From Rhododendron vialii (taxonomy: Eukaryota; Streptophyta; Magnoliopsida; Ericales; Ericaceae), in the NCBI RefSeq assembly GCF_030253575.1, contig NC_080559.1, positions 16,106,501 through 16,170,500 on the forward strand: DNA of 64,000 nt. The letters are read 5' to 3'. Positions 1-12,135 of the stretch are shown in pieces. The notes under the pieces were generated by a model that saw only the letters and a list, made by a program, of their open reading frames with translations, ran no database searches and had not been told where the DNA came from. The position numbers were made by a program, and so were the translations under genes. How positions within the stretch are numbered: position 1 is the first letter of the stretch; each line of letters opens with the position of its first letter.

Positions 1-232
1 TCTTCTTAACATTAACCCCAAGGGGTTGGCCTAGCGGTCAAGTCTTGGGACTTAAGGGTTTGCTCTCCTCTAAAGTCTCAGGTTCGAACCTCTCAGGTGC
101 TATCAACTCGTTTGGGCCTAATCCATACGAAGCTTTGCTCCGAGTCCCCGCAAGAGGGTAGTGGGATTGGGCCTCTTGGATTAGTTGAGGTGCCCGTAAG
201 CTGGCTCGGACACCTGAGTTAATAAAAAAACA
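1..232 (+). mobile_element. tRNA-derived SINE (Au-like)
   Basis: A Pol III-type promoter is visible: an A-box-like tggcctagcgg near position 27 and a perfect B box ggttcgaacc at 81-90, the spacing of a tRNA-derived head. A tRNA-unrelated body follows and ends in an A-rich tail (about 221-232). This layout matches plant Au-type SINEs. No tRNA cloverleaf is completed, so it is not a tRNA gene. The 5' end may be cut by the window edge and no clear target-site duplication was found. It probably lies in the first intron of the DRB-like gene to its right. Confidence 0.7.
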
Positions 233-575
233 AAAAATTACTACTAATTTCCCGCTTCTCAATTCCATCAGTGAATCATTACCTTTTTTTTTTAAACTCA
301 AACTCAAAATTTGAGCGGAAATCCCCAAAAACCCACTCCACTCCACTCCTTTCACCCAAACCCATACCAAATTAAGTTTTACTCAAATCAAGGGAGACTC
401 CAATTTTTGCAAGGGTTTTTTCTCCTTCTCAAATTTACTATCATTACATTAACGAAACTTTTACTCAAATTTGTGCCTAGATTTGGATTCTCCCATTGGA
501 GTGCTGCATGCCAAAATGACCATTAACAAATCTTAACGGAAAAATTGAGACGAAACCCTAACGTGAAAGCTCACC

Positions 576-820
576 AGAATCCTGGCGGCAAGTGAATGCG
601 AGGGTCCACTGACGGCGAGCGCATTGAGGGCGACCTCGGCGGCGGAGTGCTCGGCCTGCCTGAGCGTGGTGCAAAAGCTAGGGCTCTCGAAGGAATCCCC
701 GTTGAAATTCACGACCGACTTAAACCTCGGCGCGTGATCCGGACCCTCCCTTATGCACGTGTACGACGGCAAGTTAAAACAGCTCCTCTGCGCCAGCTCC
801 TGCAGCTGATTCTTATACAT
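576..820 (-). CDS. DRB2: DRB2-like dsRNA-binding protein, first coding exon (partial)
   Basis: The start MYKNQLQELAQRS, followed by the phrases CIREGPDHAPRF, VNFNG and LRQAEHSAAEVALNAL, is the first double-stranded RNA-binding motif of plant DRB2/3/5 proteins. These act with Dicer-like enzymes in small-RNA pathways. The ATG is at 820-818. The exon ends after ..SHSLAARIL at 576, followed on the minus strand by a gtgagc donor (575-570). The second dsRBM and the C-terminal region would come from exons beyond the left edge; the 575 bp remaining hold only intron-like DNA and a SINE. Minus-strand sequence upstream (821 to about 1060) is a purine/pyrimidine-rich leader with a (CT)12 tract. The family is certain; which paralogue (DRB2, 3 or 5) cannot be settled from one exon. 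Confidence 0.88.
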
Positions 821-1020
821 ATCTCTCTCTCTCTCTAGAACTCCGTGAAACTATTCAACTCTCTAGATCGGAGCGTCGAGCTCTCTGATTGTAATGCGGA
901 CCATCCAACTGGATCGGAGAGCTCTAGGGTTTCGATTCATACATATAGATTGAGCGGTAGAGCGAAAGAGCTCTTGAGAGCGAGCGGAGAGGGGGAAAGA
1001 GATTGGAGAGCTCAGCAAAC

Positions 1021-1044
1021 GAGAGAGAGAGAGAGAGAGAGAGA
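1021..1044 (-). repeat. (CT)12 microsatellite in the DRB leader
   Basis: On the minus strand this is a perfect (TC)n tract about 200 bp upstream of the DRB-like ATG. It probably lies in the 5' UTR or core promoter. A second, short GA run (minus strand, about 822-838) touches the start codon. Confidence 0.7.
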
Positions 1045-1526
1045 TTTGCAGCTTAGAAAACAACGAAAAGAAAGAGAGAAGAAAGTACAGTCTGTGTTTT
1101 TCTGTTTGTACTCGATTTCTGGTAAGTTAGGAAGTGGTCGCCCTCATGATAGGGTTTTGGGTTGATAGAACACTGACCGTTGGATTGATACAGTGTTGAG
1201 AATTGAGAGTGATTTGGTTTTGATGTAGGGTGGGAGCGAGTACAGGTGGATGTAGCTTTGTTTTATTTATTGATTAATCTGAAATTTGTACATATTGGCC
1301 TGTTCATTTTGAGGTCATGGTTTTTAATAATTTTTTTTGGAAATTGAAATCTACACTTTCTTTTTTGACATCTACACTTCATTTTTTGGATTTTAGTGTT
1401 GAAAATGTATGTAATTTTTTTGCTAGAAGACAAAAAAAAGAGTGTAGATGTGAAAAAAGGGAGTGTAGATTTCAATTTCCTTTTTTTTTTATAATACTTC
1501 TTTCGTTCTCTATGTATTGAGAGTTA

Positions 1527-1794
1527 CTCCCTAATCTCTCCGTCCTGGTTTGTTTGTCCATTTTTTAAAAATCAACTTTTTAAGGAAACATAATGATTGC
1601 TCTTTAAGAGTTTTGATTTTTCAAGAATACCCCTCAATTTCCTAGCATTAAATGGAAGTGGACATTCTCCAATGCATTATTTTTTGAAAGAGAAAGGGCA
1701 TTAAGGAAATTTTAACAAGTCAAACTCATATTGGACAAATATTTTGGGACACTTAAAAGTCAAAAAGTGGATAAACAAATTGGGACGGAGGAAG
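1527..1794. mobile_element. Stowaway-type MITE (Tc1/mariner)
   Basis: The ends are inverted repeats of the CTCCCT..CTCCGTCC type (left ctccctaatctctccgtcc, right gggacggaggaag) and the element is flanked by the TA dinucleotide (1525-1526 and 1795-1796), the Stowaway hallmark. Length is 268 bp and there is no coding capacity. Confidence 0.8.
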
Positions 1795-2147
1795 TAACTA
1801 TAAAAAGTTATGTCAATTTTTAAATTAACAAATTAATTACTTTCGTGTATTATTTTAAAAATTTTTTTAAACCAAATTAAATGATTAATCAAGATCTTTA
1901 GTACGGTTCAAAAAATTATATACGGAAGTAGTTGATTTTTTTATTTAAAAAATGATAAGAGATGGAGTATGAGACTTTCAATATGGAACAGAGAGAGCAA
2001 GATTTTTTAAATACTATAGGAGATAAGTTGATACATGTAAATTACGGTGTCAGGGACTCGGGCGTCACGACTTGGAGACCTCAAGCAAATCTTAGGCAAA
2101 ATGCTTAGCAAAAGTGTAATTTCCTTCATTGGCTAGGCATCAAATAA

Positions 2148-2786
2148 GAGCATCTCCAATAGACTCGTCGGAACCACCATCCTCGTCGGATTTAGAGGCT
2201 TTGCCAAGGAAAGGGGCTGAAAATGTGAACCAACAGCCTCGTCGTAACCATCACCACTTCCCCTTTGCTACAGTAACTCGTCACTCCCAACGAGCCACTG
2301 TAGCACTCCCTCGGGCTCTCTCTCTCTCTCTCAAAGTCACAAGATTTGTGCCTCAAACAATTACGTCGTCATCGCCCTTGGCTCTGGCAAAGGTAAGCAC
2401 AGATTTTCGACGAGTTTTGTGATTGTATGTGTTTTGCGATTTTCGGTTGGTTTTGTGATTGTATGGGTTTGAATTTGCGGATTTTGTGATTTGTGATTGT
2501 ATGGCTTGCACCAGTGATTTTGATAGAATTTCCGATGGGTTTTGTGATCAGCAAGTTTTGTGATCGTGGGTTTGAATTTTGACTTTTTCGGTTGGTTTTT
2601 TGATTTCGGTGGGTGTGGGTTTTTTATTATCTTTTTTTTTTCTTTTCAAAAGAGTTTTTGTGATTTGAATAGGCAATTGCTTAGGCCGCTGGAAGAGAGA
2701 TGTATTTTGTGACTAGTTAAAGTATAGTTTTGGTGTTTTGGGTAGACAATTTGCTTAGAATCAGGTTGAGGTTGTTGGAGATACTC
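2148..2786. mobile_element. PIF/Harbinger-like element, non-autonomous
   Basis: The termini gagcatctccaa and ttggagatactc are inverted with one mismatch and flanked by TAA on both sides (2145-2147, 2787-2789), the 3-bp duplication of the PIF/Harbinger superfamily. The 639-bp body has no transposase ORF; it holds a CT run and GT-rich sequence. Confidence 0.65.
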
Positions 2787-2789
2787 TAA

Positions 2790-3085
2790 GAGCACTCCCC
2801 AAAGTGTTTGGATGAGTTTTTGAATATATTTGGGTTTAGTTTTTGGGGTAATGAGTGAAAAGAGAAATGAAGATAATAATTAGAGATATGAGTCATTAGT
2901 GAAAAGAGATAGAGAGAGAAATAAGAATAATGATTGGAAACAAGGGTAATGAGTAGAGAGAGTAATGATTAAAAGAAGGGAATATTTAAATATTCATCCT
3001 CTTTATTCATGCCATGGAAGAATTCATTCCACGCAATTTAAACAGTTATGATTTCATCCCCATCTTAAAATAATTCCAGAACTGC

Positions 3086-3125
<40 letters not shown>

Positions 3126-4171
3126 TTTGGGATGAAATCTTAATGCTAGGGTCTTAACCGTTATTAGAGATACCAATCCCAAAAACCAAATCCTGTAATT
3201 GACATCATATCCCATAATTAATGGAATTTGTTTGCCCCATAAACCAAATCCCATAATTATGGGATCAAAGCCTACCATATTTGAAACACCATTTTCATTT
3301 TGTCCATTTTTGCATGAGATCATTGAAATGACAGTTGTCATGAGATCAAAGCCTACCGCTGGTTCTTCAATAATAGCTTCAGGAGCTTTGAATAGATCCC
3401 CTTCTCCCCTCGTCGACCTCCTTTCGTTGCCCTCCGTGCCGACGAACGATGCTCTATTGTCGTTGCCGTTCAACTTCGCCCCTGCCCGAATCGACGGGTT
3501 CAGAGATGATGAGTTTGGGATAAAGAATAATGGGTTCAGGTAGCATCGCAAAAAGAGCGGCCCAAGATCTGGAGTGGTGTTCGACATCTTTGCTGGTTAG
3601 CTCCGTTTAGTTTTGTACCTTTTTTGTTTCATGGTGTTTTTTGTTTCAAACGTGATGTATTTTTCATATTGTTGAGTTTTCATGAATAAAACATTTTATA
3701 TTCATGTTTTTTCATGCTATTTTTCCAAAATGTTATGGATTTTCAAGTTTCACCGAGAAATCATGATTTTGATTTATTGCTTTTCATGATAAATTAACCA
3801 TAAAAAACATGGTTAGTTTGAATATTGTGTATGTTTCGAAATATTTCTTAAGATCATTTTGTAAAAAATAAAAATATGGTCAATCCACCATGTTGCAAAA
3901 AATAGCTATTTTTCATGTTGCAAGAGACCATGGCTGTTTGCAACAATGGCTTCCCAACAGTTGCCTTGCGAGAGCCGAGAGAGGGGGTGAAGCTAGTGTG
4001 CAATACCTCGCCGAGAGTAGCGTGTTACTGTAGCACTGAGGCTAAATGCCGAGCATCCATTGAGGCTGCTGGATTTGTGTTTTTACTGTTTTTGGTGTTT
4101 AGGCTATCCAAAGTAGAGAAAATGGGGAAATGCTGAGGCCCCGTCCCAGGACTCAAAATAAGTACACTTAT
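2790..4171. other. Intergenic, no gene recognised
   Basis: AT-rich DNA with a (TA)n microsatellite at 3089-3121. A less AT-rich patch at about 3390-3590 has open frames on both strands, but they match no family I recognise, and the minus one reads into the TA repeat. I regard it as non-coding or a captured fragment. Confidence 0.5.
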
Positions 4172-4180
4172 TTTTTAATA

Positions 4181-4554
4181 CGGGACGGTTTAAGGGACAC
4201 TAAAAAAAACACCTAAAAAACACCTCAAATCTCAATCTCATAGTTTCCGATCAAATTTTTATGATCCGAACCGTTTAATGTGTGCAGAATGTGATTTTAA
4301 GGGTGTCCGCGAGAAATTAGCAAAAAAAATGACCGAGAAATGCTTGATTTGAGTAGTTTTTATTTGAACCATTCAATAAAAAACTGTTTGAAACTGTTCG
4401 GATCAAGCCCTTCTTGGTCAATTTTTTTTAATGATTTCTCGCGGGTATCCTTAAAATCACATTCTGATCATATTGAGCGGCTCAGCATCAAAATTTGATC
4501 GGAAACTAAGAGGTTTTTTTAGGTGTTTTTTTCGGTATTCCCAGAACCGCACCG
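4181..4554. mobile_element. Mutator-like foldback MITE, copy 1
   Basis: Almost the whole 374 bp is one imperfect palindrome, with arms carrying ..tttccgatcaaatttt.. and its complement. The ends resemble cgggacggtt / aaccgcaccg and are flanked by a perfect 9-bp duplication, tttttaata (4172-4180 and 4555-4563). A 9-bp TSD points to the Mutator superfamily. Related copies lie at 13848-14181, 14191-14483 and 16586-16951. Confidence 0.8.
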
Positions 4555-4563
4555 TTTTTAATA

Positions 4564-5541
4564 AGGTAATTTCAAACTAAAAAATAATGTGTTTATGCAA
4601 ATAATTTTTCTAACAATATAGATCTTATTTGATAGATTTCATTGAGTTCTTTTGAACGATACTAAAAAAATCAAAAAATTATTTTTCATTTACATTAATT
4701 TTGAATTTGAAAATGTGAATTTTGAAATATTAGCACCGACCATGCATGTTGGAGATGCTCTACCACTACTTTTGTGTTGTATATTATTGTAAAGCGAAAT
4801 GCTAAGAGTACCCATCATATGACGTACATACGGCATATACGCTGTGTGAGCCTATAAAAATGATTCGATTCATTGATAAATTGTAAAATATTTTTTCAAA
4901 TCTTAGCAATTTTTTTTTTCAAATGGCCTGTAAAACATACCTAACTTTTGAATGAAAAGTTAGAATATTGGATCAAGTACTTACACATATTCAATTGAGT
5001 TAATTTTTTGTCAGTTGAATTTTTTTCAAAATTTACCAATGGATTAGATTATTTGTGCGGGACCCATAATGGGCCCCGCACAACAATGTGCGTCGTATGT
5101 ACATCACATGGTCGGTTCTAATAGCCGGTTTGGGAAGCGAATGGGAGGATGACACATTAGAAGAAAACAAGGCAACCACTAATCTCATGAATGAGTTCAG
5201 TAGACAATGGTTAATGCCGGAAAAAAATAACATTGAGATCTGTGAAAAATGTGTAGATATCCGAAATTCGAAAAAATGCATTGATATATGTAAAAAGAAC
5301 ATTGAACTTTAACTTCTTGGCATTAAGTGTGAATTGTCCGCTGCCTATTGAGAACAATTTTGTTCGCTCTTTCCTAAAGAGGGTGACCATTATATTCCCT
5401 GAGATTGGTGGAAACTGTATAGAGTCCACGGAATCAATACAATTTTTGATAATAATGGATTAATTTGTGTAGACTCACACAATTTTCATCAATCACAGGG
5501 AGAGTAATGTTCACCTTCTTTTAAAATTATTCTTCTGTCTA
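4564..5541. other. Intergenic, nothing recognised
   Basis: AT-rich sequence with only short chance ORFs, no family similarity, and no bounded repeat. Confidence 0.5.
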
Positions 5542-5544
5542 TTA

Positions 5545-6610
5545 GGCCATCCACAGTGGTATAATAAAAAATGGATAACCAAAAGTTGACACATCAGCTT
5601 TTGATTATTCACTTAAGAGGTTGTTAAGCTTAACAATATTGAGGTTCACAATGGTCACTTCTAATCCATAACCAAAATAAGGGGTCCACTACAATTTCAC
5701 ACAATCTCTCTCTTCCTCTCTGTTTTCCGTTATCACTTCCCTCCATTACATTTTTTTTATAGCAAAAATATATCAAACATGTGGTGTTCTTCCTAGTGTT
5801 ATCTATCAAAACAACACCAAAACTTTTTTTTTCTTCCTATTCATGTAGCCTATATCACAAATCCACCACTCTTTTAATCTTTTAAAAAAATCAGATGTGT
5901 TCTTGAATTTGGAAAAGAATGCAAGATTCTTCCTTCTTTTTTTTTACAAAGTTCTTCATTTACTCAACCATAGGTGAAGGAACCAAAAAAGAATAACTAC
6001 TTTTTAGTCGAAAAAATCATTTTTTTTGTTGCTAAAAAGTGGTTATTTCTCAAAATAATTGGGTAAAAATAAAAATAAAAATACTTTTTCGATTCCTTTT
6101 GTCAAGACGAATCAATAACCCATAAAAATTTGATGCAAAACTAACAAATGCGAAAAAAATTCAAATAAAGACAATTTTCAGATTTAAGTTAAGTTAATAA
6201 GAATGCAGTCTAAAATAGAAACGAAAAAGAAGAGTGAAATACCTTAATCCAACAACGATGGGTTAAATTATAGATGATCGAGAAATATGAGTTTCACTTT
6301 TGGAGGAAAAGAAAGAGAAACGTTTGTGGTTGAAGTGAAGAAGATATAAAACAGGTGAAGAAGAGAAGAAGAAGAAAATACTAATTGAAATACGCGTGTA
6401 TATAATTTTGGAACCAGTTAACTTATGTGGTGTGGGGTTCACAAATTTTGATTATTGAAAAATGTTGCTAGTTTTGGTTATCCAAAGCCCAAAATTTGAT
6501 TATTTCTAAGGATGTTGTTAAGTTTGATTATACCATTGTGATCCATTTTTTGCACCAATATTGTTAACTTTAATAACAATTGGCTTTTGATTATACCACT
6601 GTGGATGACC
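5545..6610. mobile_element. PIF/Harbinger-like (Tourist-type) element A
   Basis: The terminal inverted repeats ggccatccacagtggtataat and attataccactgtggatgacc match over about 21 bp. The element is flanked by TTA (5542-5544, 6611-6613). Length is 1066 bp with no transposase coding sequence. Its right-hand 286 bp are included in the 620-bp tandem duplication and recur at about 6945-7230. Confidence 0.85.
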
Positions 6611-7565
6611 TTAGAGCATCCTCATTATAATAAGCAAATGAGTGTGGATAAATAAATTTAATAACAATACTAAAAAAACACCCCATATTGTAATAAGCAA
6701 AATTATAAGTTTTTTAACAAATAACCAAATTCCACACATTTCATAATCAAACTTAACAACTTTTATCAATAACCAAAACTCAATAACTAAACTCAAAACT
6801 CAATAACTCAAAAACACCCCACATTGAAATCGTCTCGAATAATTTAGTGTGGTCGGATGTATTATTTGAACTCATATACGATTGGACAAATATGCATTGT
6901 GTATTGTGAGGTTTTTTTTTGGTTAGGGATGCAATAATAACTAATGTGGTTGAAGTGAAGAAGATATAAAACAGGTGAAGAAGAGAAGAAGAAGAAAATA
7001 CTAATTGAAATACGCGTGTATATAATTTTGGAACCAGTTAACTTATGTGGTGTGGGGTTCACAAATTTTGATTATTGAAAAATGTTGCTAGTTTTGGTTA
7101 TCCAAAGCCCAAAATTTGATTATTTCTAAGGATGTTGTTAAGTTTGATTATACCATTGTGATCCATTTTTTGCACCAATATTGTTAACTTTAATAACAAT
7201 TGGCTTTTGATTATACCACTGTGGATGACCTTAGAGCATCCTCATTATAACAAGCAAATGAGTGTGGATAAATAAATTTAATAACAATACTAAAAAAACA
7301 CCCCATATTGTAATAAGCAAAATTATAAGTTTTTTAACAAATAACCAAATTCCACACATTTCATAATCAAACTTAACAACTTTTATCAATAACCAAAACT
7401 CAATAACTAAACTCAAAACTCAATAACTCAAAAACACCCCACATTGAAATCGTCTCGAATAATTTAGTGTGGTCGGGTGTATTATTTGAACTCATATACG
7501 ATTGGACAAATATGCATTGTGTATTGGGAGGTTTTTTTTGGTTAGGGATGCAATAATAATTAATG
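6325..7565. repeat. 620-bp tandem duplication
   Basis: The block from about 6325 to 6944 recurs almost base for base at about 6945-7565 (offset 620, few differences visible). The unit joins the right part of Harbinger element A to the left part of element B, so the duplication post-dates both insertions. High identity suggests it is recent. Confidence 0.9.
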
Positions 7566-7669
7566 TGGAGGTAGAAGTTGTTAAATTTGATTATGAACTA
7601 AATGGATAATCGAATGCTGACGTGGTACATTTTGATTATTGATTTTGATTATTACCATTGCGGATGCTC
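6614..7669. mobile_element. PIF/Harbinger-like element B, abutting element A
   Basis: The left end gagcatcctcattataataa (6614) and the right end ttattaccattgcggatgctc (ending 7669) are imperfect inverted repeats flanked by TTA (6611-6613, 7670-7672). The same TTA serves as the right flank of element A, so the two elements share a target site. The left end is repeated at 7234 by the tandem duplication. No coding capacity. Confidence 0.75.
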
Positions 7670-7672
7670 TTA

Positions 7673-8451
7673 GGCTGAGATTATCAAATCCGAATACATA
7701 AGCGAGAGCAAGTTCACAATTGTGTCAAATATCATGCCGAAGTTAAGGTTTAGCATCAAGGACGACAAAGCCTCATCATTTTTATGCTAACTTTAATGTC
7801 ATTTCGATAATAGCATTATTGACGTTAAAATTGGTGATTACCAAACTTGCCATGGTCACCTTTAAAATGTGAGAAAGGTTGTTGCATGCAACTACTAAAT
7901 CAAAATTGATTATGCTATAATGAGATTAATTAGATTGATTGAGCAATCTTGTTATTTTTCTTACTACTGAACTGAAAATTAATTGGACAATGTTATTTTG
8001 CCATCATCAAATGGACTATAGTATCGTTTTGCTTATTTTCTTGAGCAAGTTGACAAATAGGTTACATAATTAACGTGCCATAGGATGGTATCCACCACAA
8101 TCCATGTGGTGCCTAATAATAGTGCTAAGGACACACATCAACTGTACAAATACTTCCACATTCTATCGCAACAAGCAGGGCCTACGCACTATACGCTCTT
8201 TCACAGTGTGAATGTGTCTACAAGTGTTTGAGTAATTTTGCGTATATCCTTACCGTTTCTTGGTACTTAGATTTTTTTTTGATCCAATTGTACTTAGATT
8301 AAATTCGGATCGTACTACTGAAATGAATGAGTCTACGAACAAGAATTTTGCATTTGCTAAGTTGGCATCATGATTGTTTTAAAGAGAAATTAGCTGTTGC
8401 TTATGGGTGTTTTATTGTCATTTAGTACATTTATGGCATTTGCAAAATGAG
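7673..8451. other. Intergenic, nothing recognised
   Basis: AT-rich DNA without a convincing ORF or bounded repeat. Confidence 0.5.
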
Positions 8452-8872
8452 AGTAAATTCTATCCACCATGGGTGGAAATCCCATGGTTTCCACCACCGC
8501 CTATGGGCCCCTCAAAATTGTTTCTATTATAATTTAAATTGTTCATTTTGTATGATAAGTAGAGTAGTATATCCATGAAAAAAATTAGCTTGATTGGATA
8601 TCGATAGGTATATCAAAATTTAAATTTTGGTTTACAGAAGGAATGATCATAGATTTTGAAGTTAAATTATCCATGACTATCCATTTCCTAAATCGAAATT
8701 CAATTTTTAATATACCTATTGATATCCGATCAAGCTCATTTTTTGCGTGAATATAATATTCTGCGAGTCCTACAAAATGAGTTGTTCAGATTATAACAAA
8801 AAAATGCCTGGTGGAGCCCGTAACGGACGGTGGTGGAAAACTTGGAAAGAATTTTATCTCCTGTAAAATTTA
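8452..8872. mobile_element. Foldback MITE-like palindrome
   Basis: The left arm (gagtaaattctatccaccatg.. then ..gcttgattggatatcgataggtat) is mirrored by the right arm (..atacctattgatatccgatcaagc.. then ..aagaattttatctc), making a ~420-bp imperfect hairpin. Flanks tgcaaaatg and tgtaaaatt match 7 of 9, compatible with an old 9-bp Mutator-type duplication. Superfamily assignment is tentative. Confidence 0.55.
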
Positions 8873-9888
8873 GGTTAAAAGTTAGACATTAAAAGCTTTT
8901 TGGTGGAAGGTGGAATCTTTTCTGTAAATAAAACAAGAAGAGTTAAACGTTACTGAGTTAAAACTTTGAATGTCATTTAAGATAGTTTCATAAGCATTAG
9001 GGTAACATTTTTCAAAAGAGAGATGCTACAACCACACCCAAAATTACACATTCAAATACATATCCTCTCACAAAACACAATGGTCCCACATACACTACAC
9101 ATAATATGTGTGAGACCTTTGGGTTTTGTGAGAGGGTGTGTACTTAGGTGTGTGATTTTGGATGTGGTTGTATAATTTTTGTTTTCGAAATGAGGTGGCA
9201 CTAATGCCAATGCCACAACAAATTCTGTTATGAGTCACGACACTCTGTACTATTTGAAGTGCGCAAGTGCGGAGTTGTTCAGGGTTTGGGTGGGATCCGA
9301 GATGTAGCATAACAATTCTCTGAATTCTTTCAGGAAAAAATTAACTCTTTCCTCGAAGAATTTGTTTTGGCTTTGGTTGCTGTTTTGGAGCGGGATTGTG
9401 GTTGTTTGGGCTTTCGATCGGTGGATGGGTTTGCGGTGTTGGCTGGGGTTTCGATTTGATCTGTATCCATGGGTTTTGAGGGGCAGCGACGGCGGTGCTT
9501 CGGTTTTTAGTTCTTCGGTGAGTTGGCAGTTTGGGCACGGGTTTATTCAGATGTGGTGACAAATCGGGAGTCAGGTGGTCGGCATTTCAGGTTTGGGGTG
9601 TTTTAGGGTTTTGTTGGTCTTTGACCAACGCTTGGGTCTCGTATACTTATGAAGATTAAGTAATTTTAATTTTTTTGTGCCATTGTCCTTTTAATCTCTA
9701 TAATTTTCGAATTCGGTGATTAATAAAAAAAATTGCTGATAAAAAAAAGAGTTTGTTTTTTATCCGAACCATTAATTACCAAGATGAATGGTTCGGATGT
9801 GCTCTGCAGGACGATCTACAGAAAGCTGTTTTGCAGCATTCCCGGATCCAAGGTTGGGTGGGGCCAGAGACCCCAACTTTATTATTAT
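8873..9888. other. Intergenic, no gene recognised
   Basis: The part from about 9200 to 9640 is G/T-rich with short open frames on both strands but no recognisable domain. It may be a decayed retroelement fragment; nothing proves this. Confidence 0.4.
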
Positions 9889-9890
9889 TA

Positions 9891-10290
9891 CTCGTTTCGT
9901 CCCATTTTGTTGCGTCTGTATTGACTTTTCTTTAATTTAAGGAAACATCACAATTGCATTGACTTTTTGTTAATTTTACCATTTTACCGCTTTGACAGAA
10001 TATTTAAAATTATATATATAAAATAAAAAAACTGAACCCAAGTATGGTATTGGAGCAAAATCCAATTTGATAGGTTGTCATGTCGTTGAGGAGCATGGTG
10101 CCATATTTGCTTCACATTGTGTCCTTGCAAATCAGATTCAAAATTTGAATTTCTAACGTTTTTAATGTAGAAGAAAATGAGGGATAAAATGGTAATAAAG
10201 ACATTTAAAAATTGAAAGTTTTGAAATAAGTACATCATTTTGAGACATTCCAAAAAAGAATAAATGCATAATAAAGTGGGACGGAAGGAG
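9891..10290. mobile_element. Stowaway-type MITE
   Basis: Ends ctcgtttcgtcccattttgt and (complement) ctccttccgtcccactttat are the Stowaway terminal type and are flanked by TA (9889-9890, 10291-10292). Length is 400 bp, non-coding. Confidence 0.7.
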
Positions 10291-11230
10291 TATTATTATT
10301 ATACTTTTTTTTTATAGATTTTCTTGAGAGGTGGAATAGAGCTGTCAAAGCTTCATGTATTCGCTTGGGTATATAGAAGTTGTAATATACAAGTTGCGAC
10401 TTTGAAATTTTCATTTTCAAAACATAGAAACCCTCGTCCAAAACCTCGCATATTGCTGTATATATAGTTCGCCCTCTATGTTTTTAGTTACTAATAAATT
10501 GAGCAATGACATGCAAACACAACTTTAAAACATAACACCCACAGTTCGATACACGAGTCTACATGTGTCGAATTGTTCCAGACACAGTTATATCTAGAGT
10601 TGTATTTTAAAGTTGGGTGCAGTAGACTTATCGTAATAAATTTGCATGTTGATTATGTTTTCGCCTCTTTGTATATACGTCATCGTTAGTTTAGTGCTAT
10701 ATAGTATACATGTGTTTATGTGATCTTCATAGCCAAAATTTGTTTCCCTCCGCCCCTATTTAATATTCCATCGTTTTATTCTAAATAATTAAATTTTTTT
10801 ATATTTTTAAGTTGGTAATGAATTTTATATTTCGATATAAATCTTATTTGATAGATTTTGATTAGTAAACGTTCAATGTTTAGTCTAATAGAGGAATTGG
10901 GAATTACGTATACTTTAGCATTTTAGACTATATTAGTTTGTTGATTTTGATGAGCATTATATGTCTCCCGGGTGAAATCTTAGCTCCGCAACCACAAGTG
11001 CAATTTGTGTCATTTGAGGCACTGCATCAAGTGATACCCGAATAGTTTCACATGCGATTAGCATCGTTTTCCGTTCACTTTATTATGGTCTGTTTCTGTT
11101 GGCTTCACAACATATATAGGAATTCTCATATGACAGGAAGCACGATTCAGAATTTGGAGGAAGCTTAACCTTTTCCAATCCAAGTGATATTTTTGCAGAG
11201 CAACTCTTCTGGGCACAAGGGTCTGGTTGT

Positions 11231-11295
<65 letters not shown>

Positions 11296-12045
11296 TGCAT
11301 ATGGGATCGAAAAATGGATTGTACTCGATCGGTTATAGCATGGGTTCTTAAGGAGGAACATGGAGATCGAGTTGGCGGAACGTCAAGAGGGCAGTAACAT
11401 TCTAAATTCGAAGAGAATAAGTTAGGTCGGTTGTTAATTTATTGTAATTGTTCTTTACGCAAAATGAATATGTAGCTAGGGATCAAGTGCATGAAGCATA
11501 TGGAAAAGCGGCAGGGTACGGTATAAGAGAGCTTACAACTCTCCTAGTCCTACTAGCTAGCTAGGCTACTACTACTGCTGTGTAAAATGTAAAATGTTTG
11601 GTTTATGTATATATACTATATTATATATATACTATATTACATACTCTATAACATATACTTGTAGTTAGCTTGGTTCTAATTATTTTAGAGACCCACCATA
11701 TAGTCAAATTCATGTTGTCGCATGCACAAGGCGTACGTACGTGCATGCATAAGAGATATATATGATTTGCATGAATCGAAATCATTAGAATTGTACCTTC
11801 TGTACTTTACTAATCCGTTTTATGCATGCATGCATGATAATTGCGTGAAAATAAATGTAAAAGTGATGCCTGAGGAAAAAAGTTCTACAGACTACTACTA
11901 TGACTATATACTGATTATAAGCTACTCCATGGCAATGCTCGGTCCAGAGGTGACTGATCACATGTCTCAATCATCAATATTTTCAACCCGAATTAATCGG
12001 CAACATAAAACAATAATACTAATAAAGAGAAGAGGCCAAATTAGT

Positions 12046-12050
<5 letters not shown>
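10291..12050. other. Intergenic with a long (TA)n microsatellite
   Basis: AT-rich and without a recognisable gene. A 60-bp (AT)n tract occupies 11234-11293. ORFs crossing it encode only Tyr-Ile repeats and are spurious. Confidence 0.6.

Positions 12051-12082
<32 letters not shown>
12051..12082. repeat. (CT)16 microsatellite
   Basis: Perfect dinucleotide tract just beyond the 3' end of the SDR gene. Confidence 0.9.
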
Positions 12083-12083
<1 letters not shown>

Positions 12084-12135
12084 GATATATATCTCTCTGT
12101 TGAGAATGAGTCGAATGACTATGAGTACTCCAATC

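Noticed and set aside
27-90. tRNA gene suggested by A and B boxes
   Set aside because: No complete cloverleaf; body and A-rich tail show it is a SINE head. The same holds for 19292-19530 and 27398-27573.
3054-3587. 177-codon minus-strand open frame
   Set aside because: Runs into the (TA)n microsatellite, overlaps an equally open plus frame, and shows no domain or splice structure.
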